Shown here piece after piece: positions 1 to 12,600 of a DNA stretch of 64,000 bases. Origin of the DNA: Siphonodentalium dalli (Eukaryota > Mollusca > Scaphopoda > Gadilida > Siphonodentaliidae); NCBI GenBank assembly GCA_032622095.1, contig CP136062.1, positions 200,547,828 through 200,611,827 on the forward strand. The letters run 5' to 3'. Below the pieces are notes generated by a model. It did not search any database and had not been told where the DNA came from. It saw only the letters and a program-made list of their open reading frames with translations. The first letter of the stretch is position 1; each line of letters opens with the position of its first letter. The translations under genes were made by a program, and so were the position numbers.

Positions 1-460
1 AAACTTCCGAAAAATATCTTGATAGCATGCACAAAAAAAAGTCAAAATAAGTCGAAAATGAAGTGTAATGTTAGGAAAAAAAGTCCGAGCCAACCCTGAG
101 CCACATCATGTAGAGAGGGTGTCGTGAGAAGCAAGTATACCAAAAATTATTGAAATCGGTTCATATTTGTTAAAGTTATTAAGTCGGACAGAATTTTCTA
201 AGTCAAAATAAGTCGAAAAGTAAGGCGTAACTTAAAAAAAGAAAGTCGGACCGCACCGCAATTAGCATCATGCGGAGAGGCGGTCCTAAGGAGATTGCAT
301 ACAAAAAAATTATTTAAATCGGTTCATAGTTGTTTGAGTTATGATGTCGGATGGACACACGGATGGGAGAAAGTGTGACGGACGGACAGACGGCGCGACA
401 GACGCAGTCAATCCAGTATACCCCCCATTTTATATGGGGGTATAAAAATGTCTGCAGATG
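1..460. repeat. GGAC-tailed tandem-unit repeat
   Basis: Two degenerate units containing 'aaatcggttcatatttgtt' and 'ttctaagtcaaaataagtcg', followed at 350-410 by a GGAC-rich tract and at 417-444 by a short hairpin (tacccccca...tgggggta). It is cut by the window edge. The same family recurs at 5740-6205 and 6385-6605. Confidence 0.75.
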
Positions 461-985
461 ATCTATTTGGATGACAAGAGAGGCTCCTGAGAACATAGTA
501 TTTTTATTTATTTCGGTAAATTATTTTTTAGCATGCCAGACGAAATTTTCTAATGAAGGACATTATTTATTTTTGAGATTTCCATTCCTAAAATTAATCT
601 TTTGAAGTAGAATGATTACTTAAGCAGTGTTTGGATGCCTGCATGGCATCTTTCCATTTCGTTGTTGACATGCATTGTTTGCAATTACCCTTCACAGAAA
701 TTTGTGGTGTTACAACGCAGAACTTCTTTTTATTGTAGTTGATACGTATCACAATATTGCAGACCAATCTATCTGTTATAGATAAATTCTATGCTATTTC
801 CAAACTTGTCCACTCTTATTCTCAAAAATACAAGTCAAATATCCGTCCCTTCACAATCAAGACTAAGCGACCATCTTTATAAAAACAAGACCCACAAAGG
901 AAGTGTCATGATGCACATATTTCCATGAAATTTGAGGTTGTGATCGGCCTTGCGTTGCATAAAAAAATAGAATATGTTGGACACA
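461..985. other. No gene seen
   Basis: Unique AT-rich sequence between two repeats. No spliceable coding frame or repeat partner was recognised. Confidence 0.5.
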
Positions 986-1375
986 TTAACCCTTTACCCA
1001 ACAGAACGGCCCTGTGCCAATGCATTCTCTTATATATGCGAGTCGACCATAGGTCGCCTCGCATATATAAGAGAATGCATTGGCTTAACACATTAAAAAT
1101 TATAAAATTGTTAAAGAATGTAAGAAAAAATGGTAAAAAGTGTTAAAAAAAGATATTTTTTAGGCCAATGCATTCTCTTATATATGCGAGGCGACCTATG
1201 GTCGACTCGCATATATAAGAGAATGCATTGGCACAGGGCATAACTGTAACCATCACAATGTGGTCAAGGAGACGGTTCCAATGATATCCATATTTGTATG
1301 GTTCTATTGAGACAGACCGAAGATATTTTAGGCTGTTGAAGCTTTATTTGGCCGGTTTGTTGGGTAAAGGGTTAA
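986..1375. mobile_element. TTAA hairpin MITE, family A, copy 1
   Basis: TTAA duplication at 986-989 and 1372-1375; TIR CCCTTTACCCAACARA. Inside are two 67-bp near-perfect hairpins (ccaatgcattctcttatata...) placed in opposite order. It lies downstream of the CDYL 3' end. The TTAA target and TIR suggest a piggyBac-mobilised non-autonomous element; no transposase is present. Confidence 0.85.
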
Positions 1376-2624
1376 AAAAAACGTAATGGATGCATCGCAG
1401 TCATCTGAGACCTTTACTGAAGTTGCCAATATTCAGTGCACAAAGTACCGGATTGGTCGGAAAACTCTAGTCATACAAATAATCAAAACCGCATGGCAGA
1501 TTTACCAACATCCATTCATATATACAGTCAAACACAGGCAGATTGTCATGTACATCTGAAAGACTTCTGCATGCATGCCATTACATAGTCATTCACTGTT
1601 TGCAGTTGACAGTATTAAACCAGTATTATGACAGGATGCTAAATGAAAAATGTTAATTCTCTAAGTCGTTTCTAAATTATTGAATTTTTATAGTTGAGAA
1701 CTAACTTTAGTTTTTGAACGAGCAACTCAAATCAAAATAAAAGGACGATGCAATTATCGATGGTTAACTTCAACCAGTGATAACAAGCACCTTGTATAAA
1801 CCCAACACATGACCTGCAGGCTGAGTTATTATATGAACAAGTCATAAGAATAACTAAAATGGGCAGCCCCAGTATGAAGGTCAAAATTATCACCAACCAT
1901 GATTAGAAAGCATATTCAATATGGCTAATATTCTGGATTGGTGGGTAAACTGTTTCTATGGCAAAAATTGTATTTGATTAATATGGCAATCAGGCAATTT
2001 CTAATTCATGCATTTGCGCTATGCAAGTATTATGAATTGGTTGAAATCACAACATGTGATGTTGTGCGAGAGCACGAACTTGTTTCCATATTCATTGTAC
2101 CAGAATTTCGTTGAAGATGGGAGCTAAGTGCTCTTTTAGTGTATAAAAATATAAGGAATTGATGTTGATTTTGAAGTTTGTCTGACATTTGTATGTGTGG
2201 GACGCGAAACCACACACAATGTCAGACCAACTTGAATCCATACTCCATGGACCACAATCAAATCAACATCCATTTCTTAAATCATTCTTTTTCATGGAAA
2301 AATAACATACAATACAATTACCAGAATAACTAACCGGTACGGAGAGATAGCCATGTATTGAACAATAAAATCAATGATTTCTCCCCACAAATGGTCAGTA
2401 ATCAACCCAAAGTATAAGCCATTGGTAATCTATTTCGAATGAGGTTCGAGATGGGGTACAATCCAGGGTCAGCTGCCACTTGCCAAATTTGCCAAATTCG
2501 ACTATAGTTAAAATATGACAGTCCAAAATACTATTCGAATCTCAAGAATGATTGCATACCTTTGTAATAAAAACAGCAAAAGGTAAATGATAACCTTGGC
2601 AAGATAAATTTTGGTCCAGTGCCA
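1376..2624. other. No gene seen
   Basis: AT-rich sequence downstream of CDYL without a coding frame I can support. The short frame at 2030-2215 has no domain or splice support. Confidence 0.45.
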
Positions 2625-2732
2625 ACCCTGTGTATGGTACTAATTGTGACCCATTTATTAACCCTGTGTATGGTACTAATTGTGACCCATTTATTAACCC
2701 TGTGTATGGTACTAATTGTGACCCATTTATGA
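2625..2732. repeat. 36-bp tandem repeat, three copies, in the CDYL 3'UTR
   Basis: Units begin at 2625, 2661 and 2697 (accctgtgtatggtactaat...). The copies are almost identical, so copy number may vary between individuals. Two units carry the polyadenylation signals. Confidence 0.9.
2654..2695 (-). promoter_or_regulatory. Two AATAAA polyadenylation signals for CDYL
   Basis: On the minus strand AATAAA occurs at 2695-2690 and again at 2659-2654, 80 and 116 nt past the CDYL stop. Both fall inside copies of the same 36-bp tandem repeat; the third copy has CATAAA instead. The 3'UTR would therefore be about 100-150 nt. Cleavage sites are not visible directly. Confidence 0.6.
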
Positions 2733-2774
2733 TTTTCCAAACAGCCCTGTCCATTTAAACATGAAAATAAATCA

Positions 2775-2936
2775 TCAGGAAATGAAATTCTTATCATTGT
2801 TAAGAAAGTTTTTGATGGCAGTCTGACAGCTCCCCGATGACCAGCAGTCAAGAAGCAGTTTGCATTCTGTTTCATTCGTCATCTCCAATCTCGACCTGTT
2901 GTGGCCCCTGATCAGTGCCTTAGTTGCTTCCAAAGC
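2775..2936 (-). CDS. CDYL: CDYL exon 7: C-terminal helix and stop
   Basis: Acceptor 'ttacacttgcag' before 2936; 53 codons and TGA at 2777-2775. It encodes ALEATKALIRGHNRSRLEMT, NETECKLLLDCWSS and QTAIKNFLNNDKNFIS, matching the C-terminal LEECKALVR...NERECEVLRKIWSS...KY region of CDYL proteins. A 400-bp TTAA element begins only 40 bp upstream of the acceptor (2976) without disturbing it. Confidence 0.92.
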   Translation of the reverse strand, partial: ALEATKALIRGHNRSRLEMTNETECKLLLDCWSSGSCQTAIKNFLNNDKNFIS

Positions 2937-5900
2937 CTGCAAGTGTAAAACAATTATTCCTTATATTTCCAGACTTTAACCCTTTACCCAACAAACCGGC
3001 CAAAACCGGCCAAATAAAGCTTCAACAGCCTAAAATATCTTCGGTCTGTCTCAATAGAACCATACAAATATGGATATCATTGGAACCGGCTCCTTGACCA
3101 CATTGTGATAGTTACAGTTATGCCCTGTGCCAACGCATTCTCTTATATATGCGAGTCGACCATAGGTCGCCTCGCATATATAAGAGAATGCATTGGCCTA
3201 AAAAATAAAAAATTTTAACACTTTTTACCATTTTTTCTTACATTCTTTAACAATTTTATAATTTTTAATGTGTTAAGCCAATGCATTCTCTTATATATGC
3301 GAGGCGACCTATGGTCGACTCGCATATATAAGAGAATGCATTGGCACAGGGCCGTTCTGTTGGGTAAAGGGTTAAATCTCACTTGTTTTATGTCTTAAAG
3401 ATGGTCTAACTCTTCCTATAACTAATTTTATATAGTTTCCTGGGCATAAAATAATAAATATGAATCGAAGACCTCTGTCTGGACATCTATCAATTAATAT
3501 TGATTTTATTTAAAATTTTCATGAATAATATACATACAATCAATTCAATGTGGGACAATTTATGGCTCCCATTCATTAGGAGCGTTCCATGCGGGGATAT
3601 GCTATTTGAAAAGCAACGAAAAAATGTCACAATAGATTATCGCATTATATAAGAAAATATCGATATAAAATCAATATTAATTGATAGCAGCATTTCCAGA
3701 CTGGTGTCTTAGACTCATATCTATTATTTTATACCCCGAAACTATATAAGGCAAAAAAAAAACATCTGTGTTTCCGGTTACCCGACCGACCTGCCGAAAT
3801 TGGGCCGACCTGGACTTTTTTTTTTCAAACTCCAACCAAAAATTTATTTAAAAAAAAAAAAAAACTTTTTTAATTTTTTTTAATTTTGTATATTTACACA
3901 CTAAGTGTTGGCATCACTAAATCCAGCATTCTGATTGGTCGGCGCCCACGTGGCTAGTTGCAGTTATTTCTCGGTGAATGCGCAACGCCTCATAACACCA
4001 AGCTAATAACACCATCGATACGTCATTAGGTTTGGAAAGACGAACGCGTAATGTTTTGGGCGCATTTGGACTCGCGCAGGATTGACTTAATACATCATCG
4101 GGTTTCAATATGAAGATAAATTGTTCCTATTAACTTTTGGCAAGGGTGCTATTGAGTATTTTGGGCTGATCTAGTCACGATACACTTTTCGATTTAAATA
4201 TATTTACAAAAGTGGCTTTCTCGCTAAATGTATATAAATATAAGGATTAACTGTCATGTGGACTATTTTTATGGAGATGTAACGGTGAGGTAAGTGGTCA
4301 TAACTTGTATGTAAAACCCTTCGGGTTTTACACAAGTTATGTCCACTTACCTCACCGTTACATCTCCATAAAAACAGTCCACATGACAGTTAATCCTTAT
4401 TTAATGCATGTAATTGGCATGTAAACACATCTATATCACTAAATATATACTATATACTATGTTTACATTAAGCAGCAATAATTTTAGATGGAATTTTCAA
4501 AAACAATTTACTTCTATTAAAATACATGTCCATTTGTGGTTGTGCAGATGAAACCACATTCAACACCAATAAATCTGCAGTCTTTAAAACCTGCCTGTGG
4601 TAATCTTGTTTGTTCAACTGATACTCCCCATGTCTTATGGGAAGAAGTCTTATTTGTTAGAGAGCAATATTCATGTAGAAGACTTTCTACATCCAGGGTT
4701 TACGCCACGGGGAAATTAATGAGTCCGCATTGGGGAAAAACATAACGCGACGGGACGACCATGGTTCGTCCCGTCGGGCGAAAATTTTGTTATTTGACAC
4801 TGAAAAGTAGCCATTTCCTTGCACCTGAGTGTCCCACAAAGCAATCCAAAGCTACGTATATTACGCAAGTCGATCATTTTCCGTGGGTGCAATAATTCTG
4901 TTGATGGTATCCAGATAATTAATCATGTAATTACGCACGCAAGACTGCCGTCTGATTGAAGACTATATCAAGCTACAAGTTACAGTATTTAAAAATTTAT
5001 AACTTACAATAAGATTCCGACAGGTATAATGAAACTAAACACTAAAAGCATCTATGCATTGTCCAATAGTACCTAGCTGGGAGAATTGAATTAAGTATTT
5101 CCTAGAATTTCAAGTAGCTTCCGTGAAAATGAAACTGATATATTCCATGTATTCTGTCAATCGTAAAACTATTTGTGCGCTGTGACGTCATATATATTGC
5201 AGGGTTTGTCTGCAGGAGATATTTATAGAGGCGAAATACGAATGGTAGCAAAATCTTTCAAACTCGGAACACGTAGCTTGTCAATAGTCTGTATTAGTCC
5301 ATGCAACAACTGACGACCGCTGCTATAGAGTTTTAGCCAACGTGTTATAAAATATAATTGAGTTTTGGCGGGAAATGGGAACATGTGCGCCGTTGTTTGT
5401 GTTTGGGGACCCAGGCGGGACAACGAAACTATTATTGACCGTACGTTGACTTTATCTCCATATTGGGGGGGGGGGGGGGGGGGGGTATGTTTTTTTGTGT
5501 TTATCCTCCATGCATGTAATATGGGTCAAATTAATAGTGTTGTCACTATGAATTCCCGCTATAAAGACTGATTTGGGACAGGTTCCGTATTATAATAGTA
5601 CGATACCACGGGATCTCGGAGGTATATACCTCCTTTGTTAGGAGAACCGCCTGTTGGCGTATATTGATCCCTACTCTGCTTAACTCAGCAATTCGGCATT
5701 CTTTGATCAAATAATATCGATATGGTGTCACAAGAAGCTTGTACAGAAAATATTATTCAAATTGGTTCATATTTGTTAAAGTTATTAAGTCGGACAGAAT
5801 TTTCTAAGTCAAAATAAGTCGAAAATGAAGTGTAATATTACGAAAAACAGTCTGAACCAATGCCTAGCCACATCATGTAGAGAGGGTATTGTGAGAAGCA

Positions 5901-8900
5901 TGTATACCAAAAATTATTGAAATCGGTTCATATTTGTTAAAGTTATTAAGTCGGACAGAATTTTCTAAGTCGAAAATGAGGCGTAACTTAAACAAAAAAA
6001 GTCGGACCGAACCGCAATTAGCATCATGCGGAGAGGCAGTCCTAAGGAGATTGCATACAAACAATTATTGAAATCGGTTCATAGTTGTTCGAGTTATGAG
6101 GTCGGATGGACGGACGGCTCGACGGACACACGGAGGGAGAAAGCGTGACAGACGGACGCAGTCAATCCAGTATACCCCCTATTTTCTTCGAAAGTGGGGG
6201 TATAATGACATAAACCCATGCACAGAGGCAACAGCTTAGAAGAAAAGTAAATGATGAAGTAATAACTGGAAACAACTGATTTAAGCACATACCCAGTGGG
6301 GAATCACATGGTTTCGATTATCACGCATTCAAAATGGCCGAGGTGATCGCAAACGCGACCAGAAACGAGGAAAACGGTAATAAAAAAAAGATTTTTAACT
6401 TCGGACCGAACCGCAATTAGCATCATGCGGAGAGACCGTCCTAAGGAGATTGCATACATACAATTATTGAAATCGGTTCATAGTTGTTCGAGTTATGGGG
6501 TCGGACGGATGGACGGACGGAGAAAGCGTGACGGACGGACGGACGGCCGGACAGACGCAGTCAATCCAGTATACCCCCCATTTTCTTCGAAAGTGGGGGT
6601 ATAATTATGTAATCGTACGATAGCACGGGATCTCCGAGCGTGAGTAGTTTCAACCACAGAAATCCAGTGCAAAATAATATCTGTACTCAGCAGTCCTGAC
6701 TTTCTTTGAGGTTACTGCGACATTTATTACGCTGTATATAACATCGCTATTTCAATGCACACCAAACATTACGTTGTAGTTTTGGCGCTTTGATTTCAAA
6801 GGGTTACGCTGTAGCCTACCGGTAACACACTGTGCTCAATTGACCCGCTTTTTCACCAGTATTCTGTTTAACCCCACGAACTCCCGTTACAGCCGGATTT
6901 TTTATGACATATTGCTACTGACTGTTGGTACATAAATCAAACAAATCATCTGCGAGGGGAATGGGTCCGTGGGACGGATCCGCAGCCGGCCTGGCCGAAA
7001 CCCTGATATCAGAATTTAGAGTTCCTCTTCCCAGTCAATCAAGGATTCATAGTGTTCATGCATAGTTACCAGTATGACTGCCATATCAAACACCCTTCTG
7101 GGATGGGCACTAAAAAAGCACATGAAATTATCTACTGGTTTGTTGGGGTGTATAAGCCTTACAAGCATGCATATGCCAGTGTTATAAGGAACTTCAAGGT
7201 AGGGGGCAATTTGAATGCTGAGGTGTGGTATCTCAGTCAAGGTGTGGCCTGTGTTACCATTTTCAGTGTGGTGTGGGACTTTATATTTCAATGCAATTGA
7301 GGGGTGTCAGGAATATTTACACCCTGTGCAATGTGTCTGAGGCACATGTGAGATATCCTGACAGTGGAGGTGTGTCTTAGGTCCTGAAGCCTATGACCAA
7401 ATATTTAAGTGAGGTTTTAATTAATAACATGCAAGTTATGTTATTATAATGTCATAGAAAAGCCATATTATGGTGTTCGTCTTGGGCCTGTTGATATGTT
7501 CATATTGTGCTCTGAGGAAGATGTGCCACCACAAGCTAAACTGAGAGACTAATTACAAGAGAGCTGCATACCTGTAGTTGAGTGCCTGGGAGGCATTTGT
7601 TTGTCCACATTGACAATACTTATCATATTATTGTGCTACATTAACAGTTACTTGCAATATACATGGACAGCCTTAACACAAGTATAAAGAGTAAGCATTA
7701 ATGTACTTCTTAACTGTTCGGGGAAAAAAAAAATCCCTACCTACCAAGGCCAAAAAAAAAAAGTTTTGGTTCTCAGGCCCCGCCGCATTGAATAAAAAGG
7801 GCCGCATTAGGCCTTTTTATTGCAATGCCTGATGTTACGACAAAAAAACTTACGAAAAAATATTTTTTTTTTATCAACATGTACATAGCAGATATCAAAC
7901 TCCAGGCAGAGTTATCTCTCATCGCTCCGCTGAGATACCACTGCCATAAGGACATTAATTTGAAAGGAATTCTTACGTGTTTTTAGTTCTTATGTTTTAG
8001 GATTAAAATTGTCTATGTCTGGCTCAGTTCATATTTTTCTTATCAATACCCAAAGAATTACCATTATTGAAAACTTGTTTTAAAAAAATTTGGTGGTCAA
8101 AACAAAATAATATGTGACTAAATACAGTTCCGCGACGATATGTAAAAATAGATTTATCGTCTGCAAAGTAACACCCTTATGGCAGTGTCATATCACAGTG
8201 ATAGCGTAGAGGGCGCTGTACGGAGTTTGAGCAGATATGTGTTGTTGAATATTAGTGTGCATTGAGCTCTAACATGTAATGTGTTAAAAAGTGACTTGCA
8301 GGCTTACAACATGAAGTAGATGACTACAATTAAGAAAATGATTAGCTGATCCTCATGCTCTTCTTACAATTAGTCATTGTGAACAACTTACACTAATTGT
8401 AACTTTATACAATTGAAAGGCACAGGACTAAATTCAGGATCACATATTAGAATGGGGAGGTATCAGTTTTTAGACAACAATAACAGTAGTTAATGTCAGG
8501 GGCATTATATATTGTTAGGTAATCCCAGTCATACACTGGTAGTACAATGTCATTTTTATATAAGACTAAATGAGTTTATATGCATAACAGTTTCCTCTAC
8601 CTTTCTGGTTATTACTAGACAGAGGAAGGTATCTTTGTCTTTTTGGCCCTACCTGGAATTTTTTGGCTCCGTAACAGGAAACAAATAATAAAAATTTGTT
8701 TGGCCTAAAACATGTTTAATAGGAATATATAGGCCATCTTTAAAGATCTATTCGTGACTCTATATTGTCTCTGGTCAAGCCTTGAAATAGTGTTTCTGTC
8801 ATTTGCAGAATGAGGTCCCCAGAGGGTGAATTTAGTGATGCTACCCCCGCATAGCGGGCTAGCATCACCATATTCACCCTCTGGGGACCTCATTCTGCTT

Positions 8901-9642
8901 ACAACGCAGCAGAATGAGGTTCCCAGAGGGTTAATTTGGTGATGCTAGCCCGCTATGCGGGGGTAGCATCACTAAATTCACCCTCTGGGGACCTCATTCT
9001 GCAAATGACAGACACCCTATTTCAAGGCTTGCTATTCGTGACTCTATATTATTGTCTCCGGTACTTAAAATAGAAATCCAGGCTCGCGGACTTGTCTGTC
9101 AATATTTATAAATGTTTTATTTATTTGTTATTTTAATATTAACCCTTTCTATAGTTTTCGAGCAACAATCATAAAATTGCTAAAATAGACAAACTAAGGG
9201 CCTATCTCAAGTCAAAAGGATCGGACAAATTTGGTTTGCGAACTCGTTTTGAGATATTGTTGTAAACCAAATATGAATGAAATTGGTTGACTGTTAAAGT
9301 TATCATGCTGTTAAACAAACATAAAATTTCCTAAAATTGCTAAAGATAGACAAACTAAGGGCTGTAACTCAGGTAAAAAGGATCAGTCAAATCTTGATTT
9401 CAACCTTGTTCGAAATATTGTTGTAAAATTTCAATATACCAAATATGAATGAAATTGGTTAACGTTTGTTCAAGTTATCGTGCTAACGGACATAACATTT
9501 CTATAAATAGAATCAAGTGGCATAACTCTGGTTAGAAAGTCAGGGTGGACCTGATTTTCTGTGTACAGCTGTCGCACATTACAGTTAACTCAAATACCAA
9601 AAAATGTCAGAATCTATCAATAATCGGCAATGTTATATAGAC

Positions 9643-9673
<31 letters not shown>

Positions 9674-12600
9674 CCAACCAACCGTCACTCGCCATACCCA
9701 TAGTCGAGTTCTGACAAAAAGTCAACAAAAAATTGTCAGAATCCATCAATAAACGGCTATGTTATATAGGTTTTGGACCGCCTGGTCGCCAATAGTCCCT
9801 CGCAAAACCATAAGTCGAGGTTTTGATAAAAAACTTATTTCCATTTCCTAAAATAACTCATTTATAAATTACTATTTGCATTACCCACCTTTGGTGTACT
9901 GGCTGCCATGTTTTGAACCCTAGGAATGACCTCCTGCATAATACTTGTAGGCCAGAACACTTGTGATACCAGACCAAGTTGGTAAGCTTCCAAAGCTGTG
10001 ATTTTACGCCCACTGATTATCATGTCATTAGCCTGAAAACATTATTGAAGTAATAATAATTAATAAATCAACTTCCTTTTTTATAGCAATTTTGCTATAC
10101 GATATTTACAAATGGGTGGAAGTGAACATTGACAGTAAAAATTTCGTCACAGAAACACGAGGCACGACAATGAATTTTCAGGTTAATTATTTTTCACTGA
10201 AATACAATTATATAAAGTTATTATACAATGTTGTGTACAGTATGTGTTTTTCTTGTACGAGTCCAAGTTGTGGCGAAAGTCATTGGACAGGACACACAGT
10301 TTATGCATGTTTATGAAAATTTTGGGAATAAAACTTGGTGGGTTATTTTTGGTATTTGTCGGCACTTGATTCTCTATAAAAGCCTGTATTTGATCATCAG
10401 AAAGCATGATTTGGAACAGAAAACACAGAAGTGAAAAAAATAAAAGGTCAGCAGACCACAGTGTCCCCCGACAACATGGCAAGTCGATGCCGCTTTGTTA
10501 AAGAAATTTTAAAAAAAAGGGTTAATAACTCCATAAAAAAAATATTAGCTATATAGATGTTGCAAATCACCAACATGTTAGGAACAATATCCCAAAGTTT
10601 CAAATCTCTACATTTAAAACTGTAGGAGGAGTTGATTACACCACGAAGGTACCCAATCTCATCCAAAAGGCAAAAATGTTCCAAATTTTCTAAGTTGAAA
10701 ACCCCCCAAAAATTGGAAAAAATGATATTTTTTATTAGCTATGTAGATGTTGCAAATCACCAACATGTTAGGAACAATATCTCAGAGTTTCAAATCTCTA
10801 CATTTAAAACTGTAGGAGGAGTTGATTACACCATGAAGGTACCCAATCTCATCCAAAAGGCAAAAATGTTCCAAATTTTCTAAGTCGAAAACCCCCCAAA
10901 AATATGGAAAAAATGATATTTTGTATTAGCTATATAGATGTTGCAAATCACCAACATGTTAGGAACAATATCCCAGAGTTTCAAATCTCTACATTTAAAA
11001 CTGTAGGAGGAGTTGATTACACCATGAAGGTACCCAATCTCATCCAAAAGGCAAAAATGTTCCAAATTTTCTAAGTCGAAAACCCCCCAAAAATATGGAA
11101 AACATTATATTTTTGATTAGCTATATAGATGTTGCAAATCACCAACATGTTAGGAACAATATCCCAGAGTTTCAAATCTCTACGTTTAAAACTGTAGGAG
11201 GAGTTGATTACACCATGAAGGTACCCGATCTCGGACGCACGGACGGACGGACGGACACACGGCCAGACGGACGGACGGACGAGGGTCATTTCTATAGTCC
11301 TCCGACGGAAACGTCGGGGGACAAAAAACTCAATGCGGAAGACTGCTAAATCCACCATAGTATTGCGCGCGCAATTTCAACCATTCACTTGGCAAAAGAG
11401 TTATTTCGTGACATCACGGAGTCCCGATAAAAAAAGTCCTAGGTGACTCAATCGAGTCCAATATGACTTTTTTATCGGGACTCTGTGACTAGAGCTGGGA
11501 CGGTTATGGGTTTTTCGTGACCGGTTATGAACGGCAAAAAACCGCGATTAACCGGTTAACCACATATTATAGGTACTATTATGGGTGGGTAAGCCCAGTA
11601 TGCAGAACGGCGATGATTGTGATGCTCACTGACATGGTAAGTTTGAGAACGGCTCCTGCCCATTATACAAAGAAGTTGTCACCCATGACACACATAATCA
11701 CATACCGGTACTGTAAAAACATATTTTTCGTGTTCAGTGACAACGTAGACCTATGTGTTCCTACATGTGGCCAAACACAAAGAACTGGCCTCTTGGTTAT
11801 GTAAACACACAGTGGGTATCATAATGGAGCAGAAGGGGGAACTTGTCAATTAACAAAAATGTCTTCCAAACTGCGTCAACTTTATTCACTCGAAACCAAA
11901 ATATTCAAACACGTGCTTTTGTATACTTTTTTTATACGTTTTAGCATTCGGCAAACCTCGTCAGATTCCGTCACCGTTTGCCCCCAGAGGTCACAGGTCG
12001 AGGAGTTCAGAATGCCGTTTTAGTAGAAATACAACTGCCTTGTCAGTGCTGTTAAATAATTACACTCACTGGCTTTTGTTAAACATGCAATTAGTCGCCA
12101 TGTATGTAGACAATGGATGACGAATAAAGCGCCGGGCTTATTGTTTTCCTAATCAGTCCTAATCGGATTAAATCGGAACATTGATATAAACTATAGTCAG
12201 ACTATAGATAACCCACATTGCCGCTTACATAATAACCAGGGCATTCCTGACTCCAAGCATACACTTTGGGAACAAGACGGCTGTCCTTTGATGTTTCGTT
12301 TTGACGTCGGCAGGCTGTTAAAATATGTAGCCTTCAAAGAGCCGACACACCGCGTTTGATGTTGTTCCGTCAATCTCGGATTCATTTTAATTGACAGAGA
12401 CAGATTAACCCTCTTATAGCCAGTTATAGATGACCATCACAGTGATCATACACTATAATAGTGATGTTACGGTTAACCGACCACGGCAAATCCGTGACCG
12501 GTCACGGCCATAGTTGGTGGTTAACCGGTTAACCGCATAACCGTCCCAGCTCTATCTGTGACGTCAAACTTTCTGGAGTCCAATGTGACTTTTTCACAAA

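Noticed and set aside
3917-4108. Minus-strand 63-codon ORF in intron 6
   Set aside because: No splice sites compatible with CDYL, no domain, unique sequence.
5465-5486. Pure G tract (and C/G tracts at 9642, 30625, 59179)
   Set aside because: Simple homopolymer runs of the kind common in AT-rich genomes; lengths may be inaccurate in the assembly.
10183-11358. Chain of repeated ORFs across the 190-bp array
   Set aside because: They arise from unit duplication; the frame carries no domain and differs in strand and phase between units.
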